From positions 1-35,639 of the forward strand of contig JAUNJL010000021.1 of assembly GCA_030533315.1 (NCBI GenBank): a DNA stretch of 35,639 nt, read 5' to 3'. The translations under genes and the position numbers were made by a program. The DNA is from Eubacteriales bacterium. Its GTDB lineage: Bacteria; Bacillota_A; Clostridia; Lachnospirales; Lachnospiraceae. Below are positions 7,086 through 15,653 of this stretch, one piece after another. How positions within the stretch are numbered: the first letter of the stretch is position 1; every line of letters starts with the position of its first letter. The notes beneath the pieces were generated by a model, which was not told the DNA's origin, ran no database searches, and saw nothing but the letters and a program-made list of their open reading frames with translations.

Positions 7086-7655
7086 TTATATGGTCAGCTT
7101 GACCACCAGGACAGGGTTGGGAGGGTTTCCGGGCCGGTTGTAGTAGTCGGTCTTGATCACCAGATATTTCCGGAAATCCAGGGTCTTCAGCCAGGAGAGG
7201 ATGGATTCTCTTTCCTGGAAGCCGGTGTCCCCGCCGCTGTAAAGGCAGAGGGAAAGAAGGCCGCCGGGCCGCAGCAGCTCCAGGGAGAGGGAGAGGGCCT
7301 GGATGCTGGTGACGGGGTTGGTGGAAACCGAGTGATCGCCTCCCGGCAGGTAACCAAAATTAAACATGATGCAGCTGACCGTGCCCTGCTCCTCATAGAA
7401 GTCCATGTTCCGGTGGGAATCCAGCACGACCCGCCAGTTTCTCCAGGGGGCCTGCTCCATCAATCTTTCTTTTGTGCGAGCCACCGCCATGGGCTGGATG
7501 TCGAAGGAGGTGACACGGCCTGTTTTTCCGCAGCAGCGGGACAGGAGGAGGGAATCCCAGCCGTTTCCGGCCGTGGCGTCTATGCAGATGTCCCCTTCCT
7601 TCACGTGGTCCTTGACAAAATGCCGGCACCAGGTGGTGATCTGATAATTATCCAT
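7086..7655 (-). CDS. mnmM: tRNA (mnm5s2U34) methyltransferase, YtqB/MnmM family
   Basis: 189-residue class I SAM-dependent methyltransferase. The family (formerly 'putative rRNA methylase' YtqB) methylates 5-aminomethyl-2-thiouridine at the tRNA wobble position in Gram-positive bacteria that lack the MnmC methylase. The SAM loop reads DATAGNGWD (residues 26-34), the acidic end of strand 2 is SFDIQ, and the family hallmark FNFGYLPGGDH is present (99-109). ATG 7655 is chosen because AAAAGGAAC lies before it and the homologous region begins here. An in-frame ATG at 7742 would add 29 residues over a GC-rich hairpin and looks like leader. Confidence 0.85.
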   Translation of the reverse strand: MDNYQITTWCRHFVKDHVKEGDICIDATAGNGWDSLLLSRCCGKTGRVTSFDIQPMAVARTKERLMEQAPWRNWRVVLDSHRNMDFYEEQGTVSCIMFNFGYLPGGDHSVSTNPVTSIQALSLSLELLRPGGLLSLCLYSGGDTGFQERESILSWLKTLDFRKYLVIKTDYYNRPGNPPNPVLVVKLTI

Positions 7656-7679
7656 GTAAATGTTCCTTTTCTGTGGCGG

Positions 7680-7719
7680 TCCCACGGGCCTGCGGGCTGC
7701 CGCACCGGCCGTGGGAAGA
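7680..7719 (-). other. Large hairpin in the mnmM leader
   Basis: On the minus strand TCCCACGG pairs with CCGTGGGA, with an inner TGCGG/CCGCA stem. It has no T tract and lies about 25 bases before the start of mnmM. The 347 bases between mnmM and coaBC (7656-8002) otherwise hold only promoters and leaders. Confidence 0.5.
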
Positions 7720-7920
7720 TAATGGGAATGGCTGCCGTTCACTGGCGCCCTCCAGTCTGCGGCGGATCTGGCTCCCTGGAAAGCCGCATGGGGCGGGGAG
7801 CCGGAGCTTCGCAGCTCAAGGGTACCGGTCCGCCCGTTTTCAGGAAATAAAAGCCTTCAGTGAAAACGGCAGGTGTGAACAGTAACCGGGAATGAGCAAA
7901 AGATCCAGGTGAAAAATCTG

Positions 7921-7949
7921 TTGCATTTTTATATTAGTATATTTATAAT
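7921..7949 (+). promoter_or_regulatory. Promoter of the coaBC operon
   Basis: TTGCAT (7921-7926), 17 bp, TATAAT (7944-7949): one of the best promoters in the window. A weaker divergent minus-strand pair, TTACAT and TATACT with 16 bp (7963-7936), overlaps it and could serve mnmM. Confidence 0.75.
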
Positions 7950-8002
7950 AGAGCCGTATGTAAAGAGAAAGTTTTTATTTTATGGAAAAGGGAGACAGAA
8001 GG

Positions 8003-9208
8003 ATGCTAAAGGGTAAAACTGTTCTGCTTGGGGTTTCCGGGAGCATTGCCGCATACAAGACGGCGTCCCTGGCCAGCGCCTTAAAAAAGCTGGAGGCGGA
8101 CGTCCATGTGATCATGACGAAAAACGGGACGAATTTCATCAACCCCATCACCTTTGAGACCCTTACGGGAAACAAGTGTCTGGTGGATACCTTTGACCGG
8201 AACTTCCAGTTTCAGGTGGAGCACGTTTCTCTGGGAAAACGGGCAGATGTGGCCATGGTCGCCCCTGCCAGCGCCAACGTGATCGGGAAGCTGGCCCATG
8301 GAATCGGGGACGACATGCTGACCACCACCATGCTGGCCTGCCGGTGCAAAAGGCTGATCTCCCCCGCCATGAACACGGCCATGTACGAAAATCCGGTGGT
8401 GCAGGACAATCTGAGGACGCTGGCGCGTTATGGATACGAGGTGGTCGCCCCCGCCGTGGGTTATCTGGCCTGCGGGGATCAGGGGGCGGGAAAGATGCCG
8501 GAGCCGGAGGTTCTCCTTTCCTACATCCTCAGGGAGATCGCACGTGAGAAGGATCTTTTGGGAAAACGGATCCTGGTCACCGCCGGTCCCACCCAGGAGG
8601 CCATCGATCCTGTGCGGTATATCACCAATCATTCCTCGGGAAAGATGGGCTTTGCCATCGCCAGGATGGCCATGCTACGGGGAGGGGACGTGACGCTGGT
8701 GTGCGGGCCGTCGCCGGTGGAGCCGCCGCCCTTCGTGAAGGTGGTGCCCGTGGTCACCGCCAGGGAGATGTTCCAGGCCGTGACGGAGGTGAGCGGGAGC
8801 CAGGACATCATCATCAAGGCTGCCGCCGTGGCGGATTACCGTCCGGTGAGGGTGAGCAGCGAAAAGGTCAAGAAGCAGGAGGGGGAGATGGGCATTCCCC
8901 TGGAGCGGACGGACGACATTTTGAAATATCTGGGTGAGCATAAAAGGCCGGGTCAGTTTCTGTGCGGCTTTTCCATGGAGACCCAGAATGTGATCGGTAA
9001 TTCCAGGGAAAAGCTGGTGAAAAAGAATCTGGATCTGGTGGCGGCAAACAATGTCAAGGTTGCGGGAGCCGGTTTCCAGGGAGACACCAACGTGCTGACC
9101 CTGATTACACAGGACGAGGAAGTATCACTCCCCTTAATGAGCAAGGAGGATGCAGCCGATCAGCTCCTGGATAAGATCCTTTCTCTTTTACAGAGAGAAG
9201 GAAGGTAA
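8003..9208 (+). CDS. coaBC: Bifunctional phosphopantothenoylcysteine decarboxylase / phosphopantothenate-cysteine ligase
   Basis: 401 residues. It joins 4'-phosphopantothenate to cysteine and decarboxylates the product to 4'-phosphopantetheine in CoA synthesis. The flavin-dependent CoaC half (about 1-185) shows GVSGSIAAYK, the catalytic His in VEHVSL, APASANV, PAMNTAMYE and the active-site Cys in YLACGDQGAGKM (C157). The CoaB half (about 188-401) starts at RILVTAGPTQEAIDPVRYIT and contains NHSSGKMG and KAAAVADYRP. ATG 8003 is preferred because GGGAGACAGAAGG lies before it; the in-frame ATG at 7982 lacks a ribosome site. First gene of a CoA operon. Confidence 0.95.
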   Translation: MLKGKTVLLGVSGSIAAYKTASLASALKKLEADVHVIMTKNGTNFINPITFETLTGNKCLVDTFDRNFQFQVEHVSLGKRADVAMVAPASANVIGKLAHGIGDDMLTTTMLACRCKRLISPAMNTAMYENPVVQDNLRTLARYGYEVVAPAVGYLACGDQGAGKMPEPEVLLSYILREIAREKDLLGKRILVTAGPTQEAIDPVRYITNHSSGKMGFAIARMAMLRGGDVTLVCGPSPVEPPPFVKVVPVVTAREMFQAVTEVSGSQDIIIKAAAVADYRPVRVSSEKVKKQEGEMGIPLERTDDILKYLGEHKRPGQFLCGFSMETQNVIGNSREKLVKKNLDLVAANNVKVAGAGFQGDTNVLTLITQDEEVSLPLMSKEDAADQLLDKILSLLQREGR

Positions 9209-9383
9209 CTCATTCACCAGAGAAGCGGGTAAATCCATGACAAATGCCCGCCAATCCAGCACCGTATTGTATCCGGGCAGCGGCCCGGCCCTCCTTGGTC
9301 AGGACGCCTGGACGGCGGCTTCCTGGCGGCGAAGGCTGGTCTGCCGTGTGCGAAAACGGAACGATAACAAGGAGGATCAGAAC

Positions 9384-10025
9384 ATGAAAAATCAGAAACT
9401 GAAAACGTCACAGATCACCATGCTTGGCCTGATGGCCGCCATCTTGCTCCTGATGGCCTACACGCCTTTGGGCTACCTGAACATCGGGCCCCTTGCCATC
9501 ACCTTCAACGTGATCCCCGTGGCCATCAGCGCCATCGTGCTGGGGCCGGTGGGAGGCGCCGCGGCAGGGGCGGTCTTTGGGCTGACCAGCTTTCTCCAGT
9601 GCATCGGCATCGGGGGCACCAGCGCCATGGGGGCCACGCTCTTTAACATCAACCCTGTCCTGGCCTTTATCCAGAGATTCCTTCCCAGGCTGCTGGATGG
9701 GTTCCTCCTGGGCTTTTTGTTCCAGGGAGTCCGCAGGAAGACAAAGAACGTGTATGTTTCCTGTGTGGTGACAGGCTTTTTCTCCGCTTTTTTGAACACC
9801 GTGTTCTTTATGGGGGCGCTGGTGCTCCTCTTTGGGAATACAGAATATGTGCAGGGCCTGATGGGCGGCAGGAACGTGATCCTGTTTATCTGCACCTTCG
9901 TGGGGATCAACGCCGTGTGTGAGATGGTCGCCTCCAGCGTGATCACGGGGGCCGTGGGAGCCGCCCTCTCCAAGGCGAGGCTGATCGACGGCCAGGCAGC
10001 GGGAAAGAAGACTGCCCAGGCATAA
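9384..10025 (+). CDS. ECF transporter S component, probable pantothenate carrier
   Basis: 213-residue membrane protein with about six hydrophobic segments, the size and look of the substrate-binding S component of an energy-coupling-factor vitamin importer. Recognisable stretches are ITMLGLMAAILLLMAYTPLG and GPVGGAAAGAVFGLTSFLQC. It must pair with EcfA/EcfA'/EcfT, which are not in the window. Its place between coaBC and coaX makes pantothenate (PanT-like) the best substrate guess; this rests on context. AAGGAGGATCAGAAC precedes ATG 9384. A possible GCGGG/CCCGC leader hairpin lies at about 9227-9252. Confidence 0.8.
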   Translation: MKNQKLKTSQITMLGLMAAILLLMAYTPLGYLNIGPLAITFNVIPVAISAIVLGPVGGAAAGAVFGLTSFLQCIGIGGTSAMGATLFNINPVLAFIQRFLPRLLDGFLLGFLFQGVRRKTKNVYVSCVVTGFFSAFLNTVFFMGALVLLFGNTEYVQGLMGGRNVILFICTFVGINAVCEMVASSVITGAVGAALSKARLIDGQAAGKKTAQA

Positions 10026-10079
10026 ACACAGGGAATAGAAGGGAGGGCCTTCCCCTTTTTCAGGGGGAGGTGCATTGGT

Positions 10080-10874
10080 ATGGTTTTGGCAATCGATATT
10101 GGAAACACAAACATCGTGATGGGGTGCATCAGCCGGGAAAGGATCTCTTTCATTGAGCGTCTGTCCACGGTTCGGACGAAAACGGAGCTGGAATATGCGG
10201 TGGACATCAAAACGGTGCTGGATATCTATCATATGAAGAAGACGGAGCTGGAGGGATGCATCATCTCCTCCGTGGTGCCTCAGATCACCAACGTGGTCAG
10301 GCTGGCTGCGGAAAAGATCCTGGACCGGGAGGTGGTGGTCCTGGGGCCCGGGGTGAAGACGGGGCTGAATATCCAGATGGACAATCCGGCCTCCCTGGGG
10401 GCGGATCTGGTGGCAAACGCCGTGGCCGGCATCGCCCTGTATCCGCTTCCCCTTGCCATCATTGACATGGGGACGGCCAGCACCGTCAGCGTGGTGGACG
10501 CTCAAAGGCATTACGTGGGAGGCATGATCTTTCCCGGTATTGGGGTTTCTCTGGACGCCCTTACCGCCCGGGCCTCTCAGCTGAGCGGTATCAGCATCGA
10601 GTCCCCGAAGAGGGTCATTGGCAAGAACACCATCGAATGCATGAGAAGCGGGCTGATCTACAGCAATGCTGCCGCACTGGATGGGATCGTGGAGCGTATG
10701 GAGGAGGAGCTGGGGCAGAAGCTTACGGTGGTGGCCACCGGCGGGCTGGCCAAGAAGATCGTGCCCTACTGCAGGCGGGAGATCATCCTGGATGAGGAGC
10801 TGCTGCTGAAGGGACTTCTTGTGATCTATGAGAAGAACAGCGGTTCGGGCAGCTGGGCCGGCGCAAAGAAATAA
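10080..10874 (+). CDS. coaX: Type III pantothenate kinase
   Basis: 264 residues, normal length. It phosphorylates pantothenate in the first step of CoA synthesis and belongs to the ASKHA fold. Visible motifs are the phosphate-1 loop AIDIGNTN (residues 4-11), the catalytic-Asp segment SLGADLVAN (D109), and IIDMGTASTVSVVD (D129). Type III kinases use a monovalent cation and are not feedback inhibited by CoA. GGGGGAGG precedes ATG 10080. With coaBC and the ECF S component it forms an import, phosphorylation and conversion route from vitamin B5 to 4'-phosphopantetheine. Confidence 0.95.
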   Translation: MVLAIDIGNTNIVMGCISRERISFIERLSTVRTKTELEYAVDIKTVLDIYHMKKTELEGCIISSVVPQITNVVRLAAEKILDREVVVLGPGVKTGLNIQMDNPASLGADLVANAVAGIALYPLPLAIIDMGTASTVSVVDAQRHYVGGMIFPGIGVSLDALTARASQLSGISIESPKRVIGKNTIECMRSGLIYSNAAALDGIVERMEEELGQKLTVVATGGLAKKIVPYCRREIILDEELLLKGLLVIYEKNSGSGSWAGAKK

Positions 10875-10944
10875 GCCTCTGCAGGCTTTCTCTTCTCCCT
10901 GCGGTCAGCAGAGCTGGCGGCGGGGGTGGATGGCCATGGAAAGG

Positions 10945-10968
10945 ACCGCCGTCTTCCGGCGGTTTTTT
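10945..10968 (+). terminator. Terminator of the CoA operon
   Basis: ACCGCCG (10945-10951) pairs with CGGCGGT (10957-10963) around a TCTTC loop and is followed by TTTTTT. Confidence 0.85.
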
Positions 10969-10996
10969 CCGTTCGCCCTTTTCAGGAACGGGGCCG

Positions 10997-11893
10997 TCAC
11001 AGGAGGGCCGCCCTGCGAAACGCCTCCGCAAAATCCTGGGGAAGGGGAGCCATGATGCAAAGGGGCTTCCTGGTGACCGGGTGGAGGAAGTCCAGCTGGA
11101 GGGAGTGGAGAGGCTGGCGGTCTATGATGGAGTAGTCTGGGTGGTAAAGATAGTCGCCTGGAAGGGGGAAGCCCAGGTGCTTCATGTGGACCCGGATCTG
11201 ATGGGTGCGCCCTGTCTCCAGGTGCAGCTCCACCAGGGAGCAGCCGTTTTTGGCGGCCAGCCGCTGAAAGTGGGTGACGGCCCTCTCTCCATGCTCCAGG
11301 TTCACCCGGCGCAGGAGGGCGGAGCCCTCTTTTCGGGAGATGGGTGCGTCTATGGTGCCGGAAAGGGGAGGAGTCCCCTGCACCAGGGCGAGGTAGGTGC
11401 GGCGTACCCTCTGCCTCTTCATGTCTGCGGACAGAACGGAGGCGCTGAATGGATTTTTTGCCAGGATCAGGGCCCCGGTGGTGTCCCGGTCCAGCCTGTT
11501 GACGCACCGGAAGACAAACCCGGGTTCGTCCTGGAAGTAGGCGGCGGCAGCGTTGGCCAGGGTGTTTTCGTGGTTTCCCATGGCGGGGTGGACCGGCATG
11601 TGAGCCGGCTTGTCCACCACCAGCAGATCCTGGTCCTCGTAAAGGACGGACAGGGGAATGGGGGATGGGACGAGCCTGTGAGGCTTTTCCGTTTCCGGGA
11701 CGAAGACCTGGAGAAGGTCGCCGGCCTGGAGGGCATCCCGTCCATGGATGGGGCGCTGGTTTCGCAGCAGGGCGTTTTCGTATGGCTTCATGGAGGTGAG
11801 GATCCTTCGGGAAAAGCCTTTTTTCCTGAGAAAGGCCAGAAGCTCCATGCCTGCATATTCTTCTGTGACGGTATAGGTAAGGGTACGATCCAT
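10997..11893 (-). CDS. RluA-family 23S rRNA/tRNA pseudouridine synthase
   Basis: 298 residues. An S4-like RNA-binding region covers about 1-65 and the pseudouridine synthase domain about 80-295. The catalytic motif is VNRLDRDTTG (131-140; catalytic Asp D135), matching HRLDxxTSG except that Asn replaces His. GRTHQIRVHMKHLGFPLPGD is the second family signature. The exact RNA target cannot be read from the sequence. AGGAGG lies 6 bases before ATG 11893. In-frame ATGs further upstream would run through the promoter and into the MATE gene on the other strand and are rejected. Confidence 0.9.
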   Translation of the reverse strand: MDRTLTYTVTEEYAGMELLAFLRKKGFSRRILTSMKPYENALLRNQRPIHGRDALQAGDLLQVFVPETEKPHRLVPSPIPLSVLYEDQDLLVVDKPAHMPVHPAMGNHENTLANAAAAYFQDEPGFVFRCVNRLDRDTTGALILAKNPFSASVLSADMKRQRVRRTYLALVQGTPPLSGTIDAPISRKEGSALLRRVNLEHGERAVTHFQRLAAKNGCSLVELHLETGRTHQIRVHMKHLGFPLPGDYLYHPDYSIIDRQPLHSLQLDFLHPVTRKPLCIMAPLPQDFAEAFRRAALL

Positions 11894-11921
11894 GGAAAGC
11901 CTCCTGGAGATATGATTGTTT

Positions 11922-11950
11922 ATCATACCAGAGATGGGGGGATTCCACAA
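11922..11950 (-). promoter_or_regulatory. Promoter of the pseudouridine synthase gene
   Basis: On the minus strand TTGTGG (11950-11945), 17 bp, TATGAT (11927-11922). Confidence 0.55.
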
Positions 11951-12035
11951 GTGCCGGCTTTTGGGGGCCCTTTGCCCATGAGCGGGGGGGATCGTTTTTG
12001 AACATTTAAACACAAGATATGAAATGGTGGTTGCA

Positions 12036-13373
12036 ATGGAACAGCATCTTTTTTCAAACAAGGCGCTGAGGCGCATTTTGATACCGGTAATTTTGGAGCA
12101 GCTTTTAAATTCCCTGATGGGGACGGCGGATACCATGATGGTGAGCAACGTGGGCTCGGCGGCTATCTCTGCAGTGTCTTTGGTGGACTCCATCAACGTC
12201 CTGGTGATTCAGGCCTTCTCGGCCCTGGCGGCGGGAGGGGCCATCGTCTGCTCGCAGTATATGGGGCAGAAAAATCACGGGAAGGCGACGGAATCGGCAA
12301 GACAGCTGCTGTACGTCATCACGGTGATATCGCTGTCCATCACGGTGCTGTTTCTGCTGTTTCGGGTTCCGCTTTTGTCCCTGATCTTCGGCAAGGTGGA
12401 GGCGAGCGTGATGAAGGCCTCCCAGACCTATTTTGTGATCACCGTGCTTTCTTATCCTTTTATCGCCCTCTATGATTCTGGGGCGGCCATTTTCCGGGCT
12501 CAGGAGAACACCAGGGGACCCATGACCATCTCCGTGATCTCCAACTTCTTGAACATTGGGGGAAATGCCGTAATGATCTGGGTCTTCCACATGGGAGTGG
12601 CGGGAGCAGCCCTGTCTACCTTGATATCCAGAGTGTTTTGCGCGGTGGTGGTGCTGTGGCAGCTGCGAAGGGACCGGCAGCCCGTCGTGGTGCGGGATTA
12701 CAGGACCATACGGCCGGACAGAGGGATGATTCGGCGGATCCTCAGCCTTGGGATCCCCTCCGGCATCGAAAACAGCATGTTTCAGCTGGGAAAGCTGGCC
12801 ATCCAGTCCACGGTGTCCACCCTTGGAACCGTGGCCATCGCCGCCCAGGCCATGACCAACATGCTGGAGTTTTTAAATGGAGCCCTGACCATGGGGATCG
12901 GCATCGGGCTGATGACCGTGGTGGGAGAGTGCATGGGGGCGGGGAGGAAGGACGAGGCCGTCTATTATGTGAAGAAGCTGTGCATTGTAGGAGAGATCGT
13001 TATGATCCTCAACTGCCTGTCCGTCTTTGCCCTGACGAAGCCTGTGATCGCCATTGCGGGAATGGAGCCGGAAAGCGGACGGATGTGCTTTTCCATGATG
13101 GCCTGGATCACTTTGGTGAAGCCGTTGGCGTGGGTGCCCTCCTTTTTGCCGGCCTACGGTATGCGGGCCGCAGGGGATGTGAGGTTTTCCATGATCACCT
13201 CCTGCATCACCATGTGGCTGTGCCGCTATCTCCTCTGCGTCTGCTTCATCCGTTTCGGCGGCATGGGGCCCATGGCCGTCTGGATCGGCATGTTTACGGA
13301 CTGGACCGTGAGGGGCATCGTTTTTCTCTGGCGTTTTCACAGCCGAAGGTGGCTGGACTTCAAGGTGGTGTAG
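12036..13373 (+). CDS. MATE-family multidrug/metabolite exporter
   Basis: 445 residues with about twelve hydrophobic segments. The N-terminal stretch IPVILEQLLNSLMGTADTMM is typical of MATE transporters, which export drugs or metabolites in exchange for sodium or protons. The two-lobed repeat is visible: a similar segment LGIPSGIENSMFQLGKLAIQ opens the second half. ATG 12036 is chosen because GGTGG lies five bases before it; ATG 12024, in frame, would add four residues without a ribosome site. No clear promoter was found between it and the divergent pseudouridine synthase gene. The substrate is not predictable. Confidence 0.88.
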   Translation: MEQHLFSNKALRRILIPVILEQLLNSLMGTADTMMVSNVGSAAISAVSLVDSINVLVIQAFSALAAGGAIVCSQYMGQKNHGKATESARQLLYVITVISLSITVLFLLFRVPLLSLIFGKVEASVMKASQTYFVITVLSYPFIALYDSGAAIFRAQENTRGPMTISVISNFLNIGGNAVMIWVFHMGVAGAALSTLISRVFCAVVVLWQLRRDRQPVVVRDYRTIRPDRGMIRRILSLGIPSGIENSMFQLGKLAIQSTVSTLGTVAIAAQAMTNMLEFLNGALTMGIGIGLMTVVGECMGAGRKDEAVYYVKKLCIVGEIVMILNCLSVFALTKPVIAIAGMEPESGRMCFSMMAWITLVKPLAWVPSFLPAYGMRAAGDVRFSMITSCITMWLCRYLLCVCFIRFGGMGPMAVWIGMFTDWTVRGIVFLWRFHSRRWLDFKVV

Positions 13374-13417
13374 GCGGTTTTCGCCGCCGCCTGCCGGGGC
13401 GGGGGAGTGCGAAAGGA

Positions 13418-13446
13418 TTGACTTTTTGGGGGTAAAATTATATAAT
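13418..13446 (+). promoter_or_regulatory. Promoter of the cobalamin operon
   Basis: TTGACT (13418-13423), 17 bp, TATAAT (13441-13446), close to consensus. Transcription would begin near 13453, at the start of the riboswitch. Confidence 0.8.
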
Positions 13447-13450
13447 GAGT

Positions 13451-13603
13451 AGCGGCAAGAGCACTTTCAGGAATCAGGTGAGAGTCCTGAGCAAGTCCGT
13501 TACTGTAAAGCCAGATACTGGGTGCTTTCTGGGGAAGGATCATTCCTGCGGCAACCGGGAAGTCCGGGGAGAGAGTTTTGTTGTCATGACAAGGCTCTTT
13601 TTT
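13451..13603 (+). promoter_or_regulatory. Cobalamin riboswitch
   Basis: The core holds the B12-box elements in order: AGGAATCAGGTGAGAGTCC (13469-13487), GAGCAAGTCCGTTACTGTAA (13489-13508) and AGCCAGATACTG (13509-13520). The outer arms AGCAC (13459-13463) and GTGCT (13522-13526) pair. A small CCGG/CCGG hairpin (13555-13567) could make the loop-loop contact. The stretch between ACTGTAA and AGCCAGA is very short, so this resembles a compact variant class; the class is not certain. It is followed by a terminator and then cbiD, fitting feedback repression of B12 synthesis by cobalamin. Confidence 0.85.
13571..13603 (+). terminator. Riboswitch expression-platform terminator
   Basis: An 11-bp stem with three G-U pairs (13571-13581 with 13589-13599) runs into a T tract ending at 13603. 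It lies about 90 bases before the cbiD start and is probably the regulated attenuator. Confidence 0.6.
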
Positions 13604-13692
13604 CATGTGGGGGATCCTTGTGAACATATTGATACAGAGAAAGCTGCGGCCCATTTCCTTTGGAGGGCCTCATCGAGAAAAAAGGGGTGGCT

Positions 13693-14883
13693 ATGGAACA
13701 GGGAACCGGTCTGGAGGAGGCCTTTGTCATACGGGGAAACAAAAAAATGCGGATGGGCTACACCACCGGCTCCTGTGCGGCGGCGGCCTGCAAGGGGGCG
13801 GCTGAGATGCTCCTGGGAGGGAAGGAGATCTCCCAGGTGCCTTTGATGACGCCGAAGGGGATCCTGCTCCGCCTGAGGCTTTTGGATATCCGAAGGGAGG
13901 GGGAGGAGGTCTCCTGCGCCGTAAAAAAGGACGGCGGGGACGATCCAGACAATACCCACGGCCTCCTTGTTTATGCCAGGGTAAAAAAGAGAACCAAGCC
14001 GGGGATCCGGCTGGACGGAGGTCCGGGGGTGGGGCGGGTGACGAAGGCCGGCCTTTCCCAGAAGATCGGGGAGGCCGCCATCAATCCGGTGCCCAAGGCC
14101 ATGATCCTGAGGGCGGCGGAGGAGACGGCCGCAAAGTATGATTATGAGGGCGGCCTGGACATCCTCATTTTTGTTCCGGGAGGGGAGGAGAGGGCAAAAA
14201 AAACCTTTAACCCCCGGCTGGGCATTGTGGGGGGCATCTCCATCCTGGGAACGACGGGGATCGTGGAGCCCATGAGTGAAAAATCCCTGGTGGCCAGCAT
14301 CCAGCTGGAAATGAGGCAGCACTTCGTGCAGGGGGAGAGCTACATCCTTATGACGCCGGGAAACTACGGGGAGGCCTACCTTCGGGAGCATATGGAGCTT
14401 CCCTTTGAGAGAAACGTACAGTGCAGCAATTACGTGGGCGAGAGCATCGATATGGCGGTGGAAATGGGAGTGAAGGGGCTCCTTTTTGTGTCTCATATCG
14501 GCAAGTTTGTGAAGGTGGCGGCGGGGATCATGAACACCCATTCCCACTGTGCCGACGGCCGGATGGAGATCCTGGCGGCAAATGCCATACGGGCGGGAGG
14601 AGACCTTGCCTGTGCCAGGGACATTTTGGGCTGTTCCACCACGGATGAGGCTCTGGCGGTCCTTGAGCGGGGCGGGATCTTAAGGGAAACCATGGGGGAA
14701 GTGTTGGAGCGCATTCAGTTTTACCTGGATCATCGCTCCTATGAGCGGATCCTTTTGGGGGCCGTGATTTTTTCCAACGTGTATGGATTCCTGGGGCAGA
14801 CCGCCCGCGCAGGAGAGCTGATGGAAAAGATCAGCCGTCAGAGTATTGAAAAGAATTTATGTATACGGGACAGGAAAGGATAA
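13693..14883 (+). CDS. cbiD: Cobalt-precorrin-5B (C1)-methyltransferase
   Basis: 396 residues. CbiD transfers a methyl group to C1 of the corrin ring in the oxygen-independent pathway. The N-terminal GYTTGSCAAAACKGAAEMLL is the family hallmark. AKKTFNPRLGIVGGISILGT and THSHCADGRMEILAANAIRA are also typical. ATG 13693 has AAAGGGG upstream at a suitable distance; an in-frame TTG at 13660 is less likely. First gene of the operon behind the riboswitch. The next gene begins eight bases after its stop. Confidence 0.95.
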   Translation: MEQGTGLEEAFVIRGNKKMRMGYTTGSCAAAACKGAAEMLLGGKEISQVPLMTPKGILLRLRLLDIRREGEEVSCAVKKDGGDDPDNTHGLLVYARVKKRTKPGIRLDGGPGVGRVTKAGLSQKIGEAAINPVPKAMILRAAEETAAKYDYEGGLDILIFVPGGEERAKKTFNPRLGIVGGISILGTTGIVEPMSEKSLVASIQLEMRQHFVQGESYILMTPGNYGEAYLREHMELPFERNVQCSNYVGESIDMAVEMGVKGLLFVSHIGKFVKVAAGIMNTHSHCADGRMEILAANAIRAGGDLACARDILGCSTTDEALAVLERGGILRETMGEVLERIQFYLDHRSYERILLGAVIFSNVYGFLGQTARAGELMEKISRQSIEKNLCIRDRKG

Positions 14884-14891
14884 ACAGCAGA

Positions 14892-15578
14892 ATGAAGGGA
14901 AAGTTGTATGGAGTGGGTGCGGGACCGGGGGATCCGGAGCTGCTTACCCTGAAGGCTTTGAGATTGGTGAAGGAGGCGGATGTGGTGGCCGTGCCCGGAA
15001 AGGATCCGAAGGAGAGCGTGGCATACCAGATCGTAAAGGGGGCCTACGAAGAGCTGGACGAAAAAGAGCTGATGGCGGTTTACATGCCGATGACCAAGGA
15101 TCCCCAGGAGCTGCAGCGCTCCCACCAGGAGGGGGCAGCCCTTTTGAAGGAGAGGCTGGACCAGGGGAAGACGGTGGTGTTCCTCACCCTGGGGGATCCC
15201 ACGGTGTATTCCACCTACATTTATCTTCACAAGAGGATCCAGGCCATGGGCTACGAAACGGAGATCGTTGCCGGAATCACTTCCTTTTGTGCGGTTTCCG
15301 CAAAGCTGAACATGGGGCTGGTGGAAAAGGCGGAGCCTCTTCACGTGATCCCGGCATCCTATCAGATCCAGGAGGCCCTGAGACTTCCGGGGACGAAGGT
15401 GCTGATGAAGGCGGGAAAAAAGATGAAGGATGTGAAGGAGCAGATCATGGCCATGGGAGAGGAAGGTGTCATGATCGAAAACTGCGGCATGGCCAATGAA
15501 AGGATATACCGTTCCGTGGAGGAGATCCCGGAGGATGCGGGCTATTACTCTCTGATCATTGTGAAGGACGGAAAATAA
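14892..15578 (+). CDS. cbiL: Cobalt-factor II / precorrin-2 C20-methyltransferase
   Basis: 228 residues, a tetrapyrrole methylase-fold enzyme that methylates C20 using SAM. The N-terminal KLYGVGAGPGDPELLTLKAL is the SAM-site signature, followed by TLGDPTVYSTYIYL and GITSFCAVSAKLNMGL. Start 14892 matches the conserved N terminus; AAAGGA lies 12 bases before it, and an upstream in-frame ATG at 14859 overlaps cbiD without a better ribosome site. It is the first methylation step after cobalt insertion in the anaerobic route. Confidence 0.93.
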   Translation: MKGKLYGVGAGPGDPELLTLKALRLVKEADVVAVPGKDPKESVAYQIVKGAYEELDEKELMAVYMPMTKDPQELQRSHQEGAALLKERLDQGKTVVFLTLGDPTVYSTYIYLHKRIQAMGYETEIVAGITSFCAVSAKLNMGLVEKAEPLHVIPASYQIQEALRLPGTKVLMKAGKKMKDVKEQIMAMGEEGVMIENCGMANERIYRSVEEIPEDAGYYSLIIVKDGK

Positions 15579-15653
15579 GGCAAGAGAAGGGCCCCAGAAA
15601 GCAGCCGGCAAAAGAGGCGGGGCGCCAGGCCTTTGGTGATAAAGGAGAAGGAT

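Noticed and set aside
11894..12196. N-terminal extension of the pseudouridine synthase
   Set aside because: It runs through the promoter and into the MATE gene; a strong ribosome site supports 11893.
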